From positions 1 through 6,163 of the forward strand of contig JAJCYK010000345.1 in the NCBI GenBank assembly GCA_029262935.1: a stretch of 6,163 nt of DNA, in the 5' to 3' direction. The position numbers and the translations under genes were made by a program. This document shows positions 1 to 6,163 of this stretch, piece by piece. Each line of letters starts with the position of its first letter. Positions within the stretch are counted from its first letter, which is position 1. This stretch comes from Cytophagales bacterium (GTDB taxonomy: Bacteria; Bacteroidota; Bacteroidia; Cytophagales; Cyclobacteriaceae). A model generated the notes under the pieces. The model saw only the letters and a list, made by a program, of their open reading frames with translations. It was not told the DNA's origin and did not search any database.

Positions 1-2295
1 GATCGTACCAATACTTTTGGCAAAGCCTTTTTAGGGCTAACAACGGAATGTGCTCGTTGCCACGATCACAAGTATGACCCTTTTACCCAAAAAGACTACT
101 ACGCACTATCCGCGTTCTTTAACAACAACCGGGATAACGGTATTGTCCCATACAATGGAGAAGCTTCTCCATCCATGATATTGCCTTCACGTGAGGCAGA
201 GATTCAATTGAAGTCTCTGCGCCATAAGATAGATAGCGTAGATGAACTATTGGTGGAGGATGCCTATCGGGATGCCCTGGATACCTGGTTGCAAAAATCA
301 ACAAGTAGTGAAAACGTGGTCTCGGATTATGGTCTATTGGCTGATTTTAACTTTGATGAAGAAAAGAGTATTGATGATCGCAACCTGCCGCTGCAAAAAC
401 CAAATAAGAGTCAAAAGCGACCGTATCAGGTCAATTATGCTTACATGAACCAGGTAAAAGGCCAGGTAGATGCGAAGGTTTGGGGCGATATTGACTTAAA
501 GCCGTTGTTGGTTCCGGGACAAAAAGGGCAAGCAGTGAAATTCCGAGGCGATGCCGGTATTCGTTTCCATAAAGAATTGGATTTTGACAGACATCATCCC
601 TTTTCGGTTAGTATTTGGATGAAATTGGATGTTGCTGGTGAAGCCGGTCCTATTTTCAGTAAGACCAACGGGGATTTTGAAGGGTTTCGGGGTTGGCTGT
701 GTAAACTTAATGAGGACGGCACCTTATCGTTCCGCTTCAATCATGTATGGCCCAACAATGCTATAGAACTACATACGCGTGATACCATCACACCCAATAC
801 CTGGCATCACATTGCCATGTCATATGACGGCAGCAGCATGGCGGATGGGTTGCACATTTACTTAGATGGTAAAACTCCGGCATTTGATGTTGTCAACGAC
901 AACCTGTATAAAAGCTTACTGCACGGCATTGAGGGCAGCAATTGGTCCTATACGCCGTTGCTTATTGGCAGAGATTTTCATGGCTCCAGTCAAGATATGG
1001 TGCTGGATAATTTTAAAGTATATAACCGGCAATTAGCTGCTGAAGAAGTGTTGACCTTGTATACTGGAGCGCCAAATCGTTTAAGAGAGGTCTCCGCAAA
1101 GGATCAGTTGCAGTATTATTTGTATTCAGGCAAAAACAAAACCTACAACCAACACCTGAATGCCATCACGGATTTAAGAAAGCAAGAAAATCTGTTGATG
1201 ACCGATCAGCCGGAAATTATGATCATGCATGAAAATGAGGACGTTCGCCCTACATTTATTCTGGATAGAGGGGCTTACGATGCACCACTGGTAGAAGTAA
1301 AAGCCAATACCCCGGTGATCTTTCCTGAACTGGCAGACTCTTTGCCTAGAAACCGCTTAGGGTTGGCTCAATGGCTTACGAACAAAGACCACCCCTTAAC
1401 ATCCCGGGTAATCGTGAACCGTCTTTGGTCCCTTTGTTTTGGTAAGGGATTAGTGGCTACGCAAGAAGATTTTGGTAATCAGGGAAACTTGCCCACTAAT
1501 CCAGAACTTTTGGATTGGTTGGCAGTCGATTTTGTGGAACACGATTGGGACATGAAACGGTTCTTAAAGCAATTGGTATTATCTGCCACGTACAGACAAG
1601 CTTCCGTAGCTTCAAAAAGCGCTATAAGAGAAGACCCTGAAAATCTTTACTACTCTCACTTCCCCGCCCATCGACTGCCTGCGGAGCTGATCCGGGACCA
1701 GGCCTTAGCAGCAAGTGGCTTGCTTGTGCCCGATATTGGCGGTCCTAGTGTATATCCTTATCAGCCCGCTGGTATTTGGAAAGCGCTAGCGACCAGAAAC
1801 GCTACGGAATATGTACAGCAACACGGCGATGACCTGTACCGTCGTAGTATGTATACCATTTGGAAACGCAGTTCTCCACCACCGTCCATGACCAACTTTG
1901 ATGCTCCTGACCGGTACTATTGCGTGGTAAGAAGACAAAATACTAGTACGCCGTTGCAATCTTTAGTTATGATGAATGACCCTCAGTTTATGGAAGCGGC
2001 ACGCATGCTAGGGGAGGGCATGATCAAAGCGGGAGGCAGCGACATCGCAAGAGGAATAGATTATGCCTTTAAAAGCTTAATAGGGCGACAGGCCCGTACC
2101 AACGAATTGGATTTTATGATGGAATTGTATCAATTGGAGTTCGAAGATTTTGTCCAGCAGCCAGCTAGGAGGGAAGCTTGGCTAAGCAGTGGAGAGTATC
2201 CCAGAGACTTGAACTTGGATCAAAACCAATTAGCCGCTTGTACTATGGTGGCAACAACCTTGATGAACTTTGACGAATTTACTATGAAGCGATGA
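1..2295 (+). CDS. DUF1549/LamG/DUF1553 planctomycete-type protein, 5'-truncated by window edge
   Basis: The reading frame is open from the first base to the TGA at 2293-2295, giving 764 residues without the N-terminus. An in-frame ATG at 175 is not the start, because family sequence continues upstream of it. Window residues 7-40 match the end of DUF1549, including [12 protein letters not shown] (Cys17, Cys20, His21) followed by a [11 protein letters not shown] stretch. A LamG/concanavalin-like domain follows at about residues 110-358. Next comes a linker with the usual [14 protein letters not shown] motif, then DUF1553 from about residue 450 to the end. DUF1553 hallmarks are [61 protein letters not shown] with MMNDPQF, and a final LMNFDEF. 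Full family members normally begin with a signal peptide and a PSCyt1 cytochrome c domain, which would lie to the left of this window. These proteins are typically paired with DUF1501 genes, as here. The enzymatic role is not established; an extracytoplasmic redox or glycan-related role is inferred only. Confidence 0.93.
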   Translation, partial: DRTNTFGKAFLGLTTECARCHDHKYDPFTQKDYYALSAFFNNNRDNGIVPYNGEASPSMILPSREAEIQLKSLRHKIDSVDELLVEDAYRDALDTWLQKSTSSENVVSDYGLLADFNFDEEKSIDDRNLPLQKPNKSQKRPYQVNYAYMNQVKGQVDAKVWGDIDLKPLLVPGQKGQAVKFRGDAGIRFHKELDFDRHHPFSVSIWMKLDVAGEAGPIFSKTNGDFEGFRGWLCKLNEDGTLSFRFNHVWPNNAIELHTRDTITPNTWHHIAMSYDGSSMADGLHIYLDGKTPAFDVVNDNLYKSLLHGIEGSNWSYTPLLIGRDFHGSSQDMVLDNFKVYNRQLAAEEVLTLYTGAPNRLREVSAKDQLQYYLYSGKNKTYNQHLNAITDLRKQENLLMTDQPEIMIMHENEDVRPTFILDRGAYDAPLVEVKANTPVIFPELADSLPRNRLGLAQWLTNKDHPLTSRVIVNRLWSLCFGKGLVATQEDFGNQGNLPTNPELLDWLAVDFVEHDWDMKRFLKQLVLSATYRQASVASKSAIREDPENLYYSHFPAHRLPAELIRDQALAASGLLVPDIGGPSVYPYQPAGIWKALATRNATEYVQQHGDDLYRRSMYTIWKRSSPPPSMTNFDAPDRYYCVVRRQNTSTPLQSLVMMNDPQFMEAARMLGEGMIKAGGSDIARGIDYAFKSLIGRQARTNELDFMMELYQLEFEDFVQQPARREAWLSSGEYPRDLNLDQNQLAACTMVATTLMNFDEFTMKR
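328..1074 (+). other. LamG (concanavalin-like) domain inside the DUF1549/DUF1553 protein
   Basis: The domain opens with [10 protein letters not shown], the usual first strand of LamG domains in this family. It continues through [48 protein letters not shown] and [26 protein letters not shown], which together follow the laminin-G_3 jelly-roll pattern. The closing strand, LDNFKVYNR, sits just before the AAEEVLTLY helix that commonly ends such domains. LamG domains bind carbohydrate or protein ligands, so this part probably supplies substrate or surface recognition; the ligand is unknown. Confidence 0.85.
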
Positions 2296-2296
2296 T

Positions 2297-2416
2297 ATGA
2301 ATGAGCGTCACTTACATGAAATAAACAATCATCTTAACCGGCGTACATTTTTAAACAATGGACTGTTGGGTTTAGGAGGATTGGCGTTGGCTTCTTTAGC
2401 CCCGGCATCTGCTATG
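2297..2416 (+). other. Twin-arginine signal peptide of the DUF1501 protein
   Basis: The segment holds Arg15-Arg16 (codons at 2339-2344) followed by T-F-L, matching the R-R-x-F-L core. A hydrophobic segment of moderate strength rich in Gly, Leu and Ala comes next, and an A-S-A motif at 37-39 could be the cleavage site. The long polar n-region (residues 1-14) is typical of DUF1501 proteins. Tat export implies that the protein folds, possibly with a metal, before secretion; that point is inference. Confidence 0.8.
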
Positions 2417-3745
2417 GGAAATCTGATGGCACCCACCAAACCCACTTTACCTCATTTCGCTCCTAAAGCAAAACGAGTAATCTATTTATTTCAAAGCGGT
2501 GCTCCTTCTCAATTAGAGCTGTTTGATTACAAACCCAAGTTAAAGGAAATGTTTGGCGAAGAGTTGCCAGCATCCGTGCGAGGGGATCAACGGGTTACTG
2601 GAATGACGGCTGGTCAAAGATCGTTTCCCTTAGCTATGGGAGATTTTAGTTTCAATCAATACGGAAAAAGTGGCGCTTGGCTTAGCGACCTGATGCCCTA
2701 TCATCGCGAAATTGTGGACGACATTTGTCTGATTAAGTCCATGTATACGGAGGCTATTAATCATGACCCAGCCATTACTTTTATCCAAACCGGCTCACAA
2801 CAGGCGGGTCGGCCGAGTATTGGTGCTTGGGCCAGTTATGGCTTAGGCAGTGAAAATCAAAACCTTCCCGGTTTTGTAGTCTTGCTTTCCAGAGGGAAAC
2901 AAGGGGGGCAGCCGCTGTACGCAAAACTATGGGGCAACGGGTTTCTGCCCTCAGAAAACCAAGGAGTAATGTTCCGTTCAGGACATGATCCGGTCTTGTA
3001 TCTTAACAACCCCCCAGGAATGGACCGGACCAGTCGGCGACGTATGCTGGATTATTTGGCGGCCATGAACGAATCACAGTATGAGCATACTTTGGATCCG
3101 GAAGTGCAATCTCGTATTTCCCAGTATGAAATGGCTTACCGCATGCAAGTGGCGGTTCCGGAAACATTAGACATATCCAAAGAACCGGACCATGTTTTCG
3201 ATCTTTATGGTGAAGACGCACGACAACCAGGAACTTACGCTTATAATTGCCTGCTTGCTAGAAAGTTGGCCGAAAACGACGTCCGATTTGTCCAGCTTTA
3301 TCATCAGGGTTGGGATCAACATGGTAATTTACCCAACGATATTAGGACCATGGCTAAAAGCACGGACCAAGGTTCGGCAGCCCTGATCAAAGACTTGAAG
3401 CAAAGAGGCTTGTTAGAAGATACTTTAGTGGTGTGGGGAGGTGAGTTTGGAAGAGGATGTTATTCTCAGGGCAAACTGACGCCAGAAAATTACGGACGCG
3501 ACCATCATCCCAGATGTTTTACTATTTGGATGGCTGGAGCAGGTGTGAAAAAAGGAATTTCTTATGGAGACACCGATGATTTTAGTTATAATATTGTTCG
3601 AAACCCTGTACATGTCCACGACTTACAAGCTACAATAATGCACTTGATGGGGATTGATCATACCCGATTCACCCATAAGTATCAGGGACGTAGATTCAGA
3701 CTAACGGATGTACACGGACAGGTAGTAAAAGATATATTAGCTTAG
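2297..3745 (+). CDS. DUF1501 family protein, Tat-exported
   Basis: The protein has 482 residues and is complete, with the ATG one base after the upstream stop and a TAG stop. Arg15-Arg16 lie in NRRTFLNN, followed by a Gly/Leu/Ala-rich hydrophobic stretch (about 22-36) and an ASA site near residue 39, which fits a twin-arginine signal. The mature part shows the DUF1501 landmarks: [20 protein letters not shown] (61-80), [20 protein letters not shown] (155-174), GWDQHGNL (338-345), VVWGGEFGR (378-386), [19 protein letters not shown] (400-418) and [15 protein letters not shown] (441-455). DUF1501 belongs to the alkaline phosphatase/sulfatase fold superfamily; the Asp and His in GWDQHG, EFGR and GRDHH are the likely metal-site residues. 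The actual substrate is unknown. The length is typical for the family. No Shine-Dalgarno is visible before the start, so translation is probably coupled to the upstream gene. The neighbouring DUF1549/DUF1553 gene is its standard partner. Confidence 0.93.
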   Translation: MNERHLHEINNHLNRRTFLNNGLLGLGGLALASLAPASAMGNLMAPTKPTLPHFAPKAKRVIYLFQSGAPSQLELFDYKPKLKEMFGEELPASVRGDQRVTGMTAGQRSFPLAMGDFSFNQYGKSGAWLSDLMPYHREIVDDICLIKSMYTEAINHDPAITFIQTGSQQAGRPSIGAWASYGLGSENQNLPGFVVLLSRGKQGGQPLYAKLWGNGFLPSENQGVMFRSGHDPVLYLNNPPGMDRTSRRRMLDYLAAMNESQYEHTLDPEVQSRISQYEMAYRMQVAVPETLDISKEPDHVFDLYGEDARQPGTYAYNCLLARKLAENDVRFVQLYHQGWDQHGNLPNDIRTMAKSTDQGSAALIKDLKQRGLLEDTLVVWGGEFGRGCYSQGKLTPENYGRDHHPRCFTIWMAGAGVKKGISYGDTDDFSYNIVRNPVHVHDLQATIMHLMGIDHTRFTHKYQGRRFRLTDVHGQVVKDILA

Positions 3746-3749
3746 TATT

Positions 3750-3839
3750 ATGAAACAAAAAAGACGCTCTTTTGTCAAACAAACGGCACTACTAGCCAGT
3801 GGATCTCTGTTGTTGCCTTCGTTTAATATTGGCAAAGCC
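3750..3839 (+). other. Twin-arginine signal peptide of the propeller protein
   Basis: A basic n-region (KQKRR) runs directly into S-F-V-K, giving R-R-x-F-x-K, which is the common Tat form in Bacteroidota. It is followed by the short hydrophobic run TALLASGSLLLP (12-23). Residues 24-30 (SFNIGKA) supply a plausible cleavage region. The motif also supports the ATG at 3750 as the true start. Confidence 0.78.
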
Positions 3840-4802
3840 CGCCCCAGGCTTTTGGAATATACGCTGGGACATGGCAAGTACCAATACCAGGCGCATCATG
3901 CTTGGGGTAATTTGGATCCTCAAAAAACACCTGTAAACAATTGCCACGAAATGGTCATGGACAGCAAAGGTCGATTGATCATGGTAGGAGATGAAGTGAA
4001 AAATAACATCCTGATCTATGATCGTAGTGGCAAACTGTTGGATAGTTGGGGTACCAGTTTTCCTGGAGGCCACGGACTTACTTTGTGGGATGCAGGAGGG
4101 GAAGAATTCCTGTTTATTTGTGATACCGAGGGATTTGTCGTCAAAACAACTTTGGATGGAAAAGAGCTTCTGCGTTTGGAACACCCCAGTAAATACGGCG
4201 CTATTGATAAAGAAGCAAAGTTCCTTCCCACGGAAACCACTATTGGACCCAATGGAGACATTTACGTAGCGGATGGTTACGGGTCTAATTTTATATATCA
4301 GTTTACTAGCGACGGGGAATACATTCGCAAGTTTGGCGGTAAGGGAGATGCTGAAGATCAGTTTCAAACCGCACACGGTATTTGTGTAGATGCCCGCTCC
4401 GGAAACCCAACCTTGTTGATTACTTCCCGGGCACACAATGCTTTTAAAAGGTTTACCCTGGATGGAAAATACCTGGAAACCCTATTCCTTCCTGGCGCCT
4501 TTGTATGTCGACCGGTGATTCATGGCGACATGTTATTTGCAGGAGTGTGTTGGTCGCGGTTGCGTTATCTAAATTTGACCCCCAGTTCCGGTTTCGTAAC
4601 GATATTGGACAAAGACAATAAAGTGGTGTCGAACCCTGGAGGGACCAAGCCGCAGTATAAAAAAGGGAAATTGCAATTGATGTTGCAAGAGCGCCCCGTT
4701 TTTCATCATTGCCATGACGTTTGTATTGACAATGATGAAAACATTTACGTATGTCAATGGAATGCTAACAAAACCTATCCCGTAAAGCTGGAACGCATAT
4801 GA
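3750..4802 (+). CDS. Tat-exported NHL-type beta-propeller, PAL-like
   Basis: The protein has 350 residues and is complete. It starts with KRRSFVKQTALLASGSLLLP, a twin-arginine signal (Arg5-Arg6) with cleavage plausible near residue 30. The mature part is a run of NHL-like blades: HEMVMDSKGRLIMVGD (66-81), GHGLTLWDAGGEEFLFICD (107-125), PTETTIGPNGDIYVADGYGS (160-179), AHGICVDARSGNPTLLITSR (208-227) and CHDVCIDNDENIYVCQWN (321-338). The blade order and motifs resemble the PAL domain of peptidylglycine amidating enzymes. His108, His209 and His322 stand where that family's zinc ligands stand, Tyr177 (DGY) where its catalytic Tyr stands, and Arg227 where one catalytic Arg stands. No copper monooxygenase partner is visible, so amidation is not claimed; a metal-binding lyase-like or purely structural propeller is possible. 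Eight Cys occur after the signal region. It starts 4 bp after the DUF1501 stop with no clear ribosome binding site, and its stop overlaps the next start. Annotation pipelines would probably call it an NHL repeat or six-bladed beta-propeller protein. Confidence 0.88.
   Translation: MKQKRRSFVKQTALLASGSLLLPSFNIGKARPRLLEYTLGHGKYQYQAHHAWGNLDPQKTPVNNCHEMVMDSKGRLIMVGDEVKNNILIYDRSGKLLDSWGTSFPGGHGLTLWDAGGEEFLFICDTEGFVVKTTLDGKELLRLEHPSKYGAIDKEAKFLPTETTIGPNGDIYVADGYGSNFIYQFTSDGEYIRKFGGKGDAEDQFQTAHGICVDARSGNPTLLITSRAHNAFKRFTLDGKYLETLFLPGAFVCRPVIHGDMLFAGVCWSRLRYLNLTPSSGFVTILDKDNKVVSNPGGTKPQYKKGKLQLMLQERPVFHHCHDVCIDNDENIYVCQWNANKTYPVKLERI
4799..4802 (+). promoter_or_regulatory. ATGA stop-start overlap, translational coupling
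   Basis: The TGA of the propeller gene (4800-4802) overlaps the ATG of the cytochrome gene (4799-4801). With no strong Shine-Dalgarno nearby, re-initiation by terminating ribosomes is the likely mode of translation, linking the output of the two proteins. The other two junctions in the window are nearly as tight (1 bp and 4 bp apart). Confidence 0.75.
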
Positions 4803-6163
4803 TATTATTAGAATTAGATTTAGTGGGATTTTTAGGTCGGTTTCACCCGTTGGTGGTGCACTTACCTATTGGGTTCTTATTGTTGGGTGGACTGATGGAG
4901 TACTTGAAACGAAAAGGGAAAGTTTCAGGTAGCAGCAATTGGATATTTTTGTCTGGGGTAATTGCCGCCGTACTTGCCGGTGGGTTAGGCTGGATGTTAG
5001 CGGAAGAAGGCGGATATAATGAGAATACACTTTTCTGGCATCGGTGGCTAGGAGTGGCCGTGTCGGTATTGGCGTTGGTAATCTGGCTACATAAAGTAGG
5101 TAAAATTTCATTTTCTACACCTGTCTTTTCCGTCGTCCTGATCGCTTTAATGGGATTGATTGGGGTAACAGGACATTTTGGGGGCAACTTGACTCATGGC
5201 AGTGCCTACTTGTTGGAATATGCTCCAGAAGGCTTAAGCAAAATTTTAGGAGCATCTGTACAAGCAAGAGCTCCACTACCCGCAGATCCCGATTCGGTCA
5301 CGGTTTTTACAGATTTAATTAAACCTATGCTGGAAAACCGTTGTTTGCAGTGCCACGGTACCGACAACCACAAAGGGGACTTGGATTTAAGCACCATAGA
5401 AGGTATAGAGGCCGGTGGAGAAGGGGGAGCGGTGTTACAAGCAGGAGTCGCTTTGGAAAGCGAACTTTTTAATAGAATTACTTTAGCGCCAGATCATAAG
5501 AAGTTTATGCCTAGCAATGGCAATACTCCCTTAAGTTACAACGAGGTGAAGCTTATTGGCTGGTGGATCAACTCCGGTGCGGATTTTACGGCTTCGGTGG
5601 TGGATATGGAACTTACCGATGACATTAAGTTTGTGTTGGCACAAAATTACGGGCTGGATACGGATCCCAAGGCTTATGTGGAACGTGCCGTGGTACCCGC
5701 GGCAAGTGAAGAAGCTATGAAGGCTTTATTAGAGGCCGGTTTCTCCGCACAAGTGATTGCCGCGAACAACAATTTCTTGGAGGTAAAAAAGAAACCTGGC
5801 AAAATCGATCATTCGTTAGACCTGTCTCTAATGCAGGATGTGCATAGCCAAGTAACATGGTTGCATCTAAGTAATGGGAACCTTCAGGACCAGGATTTAA
5901 AAGCCTTGGCCTCTTTAGAAAATCTGACCCGCTTGAGATTGGATAACAACCCCATTTCTGATGAAGGGGTCAAAGCATTGCAAGGACTCACCCACCTGGA
6001 ATCCTTAAACCTTTATGGGACTAATGTTACGGCAGAGGTAATAGAAACTCTGAAGACCTTGCCTGCTCTAAAGAAAGTATTTTTGTGGCAGACCAAGGTT
6101 AGTGAAGAGGAAGCACAAAAGCTACAAGAGGAATTGCCAGAAGTTGAGGTAGATGCTGGGCAA
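4799..6163 (+). CDS. DUF2231-like membrane / cytochrome c / LRR protein, open at the right edge
   Basis: The frame is open for 455 codons from the ATG at 4799 to the last base, with no stop in the window. The start is set by the ATGA overlap with the upstream stop and by the DUF2231-type motif FHPLVVHLPIGFLLLGG at residues 15-31. Four hydrophobic helices follow the DUF2231 pattern: about 9-31, 47-68, 80-100 and 107-127. A periplasmic PSCyt1-type cytochrome c domain comes next, with VFTDLIKPMLENRCLQCHG, haem attachment at Cys182, Cys185 and His186, and a probable axial Met237 in KKFMPSNG. The helix VKLIGWWINSGADF (250-263) closes the haem domain. Residues about 350-450 are leucine-rich repeats. 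The sequence near the edge (ELPEVEVDAG) resembles the usual end of such proteins, so probably few residues are missing; this is inference. The role is likely electron transfer at the membrane combined with protein or ligand binding. Domain assignments are firm; function is unknown. Confidence 0.9.
   Translation, partial: MILLELDLVGFLGRFHPLVVHLPIGFLLLGGLMEYLKRKGKVSGSSNWIFLSGVIAAVLAGGLGWMLAEEGGYNENTLFWHRWLGVAVSVLALVIWLHKVGKISFSTPVFSVVLIALMGLIGVTGHFGGNLTHGSAYLLEYAPEGLSKILGASVQARAPLPADPDSVTVFTDLIKPMLENRCLQCHGTDNHKGDLDLSTIEGIEAGGEGGAVLQAGVALESELFNRITLAPDHKKFMPSNGNTPLSYNEVKLIGWWINSGADFTASVVDMELTDDIKFVLAQNYGLDTDPKAYVERAVVPAASEEAMKALLEAGFSAQVIAANNNFLEVKKKPGKIDHSLDLSLMQDVHSQVTWLHLSNGNLQDQDLKALASLENLTRLRLDNNPISDEGVKALQGLTHLESLNLYGTNVTAEVIETLKTLPALKKVFLWQTKVSEEEAQKLQEELPEVEVDAGQ
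4823..5182 (+). other. Four-helix DUF2231-like membrane domain
   Basis: Residues 9-128 contain four hydrophobic segments. Histidines lie in or beside them at His16 and His21 (FHPLVVHLPIG), His81 (FWHRWLG), His98, and His126 (VTGHFGG), with His133 just after. The HPxxVHxPIG signature is characteristic of DUF2231-type membrane domains. The domain anchors the cytochrome in the inner membrane; the His pattern could suit b-type haem, which is not proven. Confidence 0.75.
5342..5356 (+). other. c-type haem attachment motif CLQCH
   Basis: The codons tgt-ttg-cag-tgc-cac encode Cys182-Leu-Gln-Cys185-His186. The context (FTDLIKPMLENR before, GTDNHKGDLDLST after) is the standard PSCyt1 surrounding, where a GxLxLxx stretch follows the haem site. 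Met237 in FMP is the likely sixth ligand. Attachment requires a cytochrome c maturation system elsewhere in the genome. Confidence 0.88.
5846..6148 (+). repeat. C-terminal leucine-rich repeats (protein-level repeat)
   Basis: At least four LRR units of about 23-25 residues are visible: VTWLHLSNGNLQDQDLKALA, then LTRLRLDNNPISDEGVKAL, then LESLNLYGTNVTAEVIETL, then LKKVFLWQTKVSEEEAQKL. Each has the LxxLxLxxxxxxxxxxxxxL spacing. The units are divergent in DNA sequence, so this is not a recent tandem duplication. LRRs usually mediate protein-protein contact, perhaps with partner proteins of this operon. Confidence 0.8.

Noticed and set aside
175..177. ATG at 175 as the start of the first gene
   Set aside because: The same frame is open to base 1 and encodes conserved DUF1549 sequence ([12 protein letters not shown] and following) upstream, so this Met is internal.
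242..448. 68-codon plus-strand frame within the first gene
   Set aside because: It overlaps the well-supported DUF1549/LamG frame, and its translation shows no domain.
2296..2296. Possible promoter or terminator between the first and second genes
   Set aside because: The gap is one base, and no hairpin with a T-run is seen around it. The same holds for the 4-bp gap at 3746-3749.
3792..4436. 214-codon open frame on the minus strand
   Set aside because: It lies wholly antisense to the propeller gene, whose plus-strand frame has a signal peptide and clear family motifs. The antisense translation shows no recognisable domain and no independent start context.
4944..4951. TATTTTTG, matching the Bacteroidota -7 promoter box (TAnnTTTG)
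   Set aside because: It sits inside the coding sequence for a membrane helix, no TTG or TTTG box lies at the proper distance upstream, and no gene starts just downstream. Chance match.
4843..5187. 114-codon minus-strand open frame opposite the membrane domain
   Set aside because: The plus strand here encodes the DUF2231-like helices; the Pro/Thr/Asn-rich antisense product looks like a shadow of hydrophobic codons.
5206..5397. 63-codon minus-strand open frame opposite the cytochrome domain
   Set aside because: It is antisense to the CLQCH haem region, and its translation has no family resemblance.

Overview
The window looks like part of one tightly packed plus-strand operon from a member of the Bacteroidota, probably a marine or particle-degrading lineage of the Cytophagia, Flavobacteriia or Saprospiria type. 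This placement is inferred from three things: moderate GC by eye, AT-rich start contexts without a clear Shine-Dalgarno sequence, and the style of the export signals (RRTFL and RRSFVK followed by a short hydrophobic stretch). The protein families themselves are best known from Planctomycetes and Verrucomicrobia, but they also occur in Bacteroidota. No marker gene fixes the taxon.

Layout: (1) 1-2295 is the 3' part of a large DUF1549 / LamG / DUF1553 protein, with its N-terminus outside the window. (2) 2297-3745 encodes a complete DUF1501 protein of the alkaline phosphatase/sulfatase fold superfamily with a Tat signal. (3) 3750-4802 encodes a complete Tat-exported NHL-type beta-propeller; its blade motifs and histidines closely resemble the peptidyl-alpha-hydroxyglycine alpha-amidating lyase (PAL) fold. 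(4) 4799-6163 is open to the right edge and encodes a four-helix DUF2231-like membrane domain, a c-type cytochrome domain (CLQCH) and C-terminal leucine-rich repeats. The spacings are 1 bp, 4 bp and a 4-bp ATGA overlap, so there is no room for internal promoters or terminators between genes. No stretch over 300 bases lacks a gene.

Working together (inference): all four products are predicted to act outside the cytoplasm. Proteins 2 and 3 carry Tat-like signals, protein 4 is membrane-anchored with a periplasmic cytochrome, and protein 1 belongs to a family that is normally exported. The set looks like a cell-envelope module that combines a glycan- or protein-binding LamG domain, two metalloenzyme-like folds (DUF1501 and the PAL-like propeller) and a possible electron route through a histidine-rich membrane domain to a c-type haem. 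The biochemical substrate is unknown. No RNA genes, mobile elements, CRISPR arrays or long nucleotide repeats were seen.
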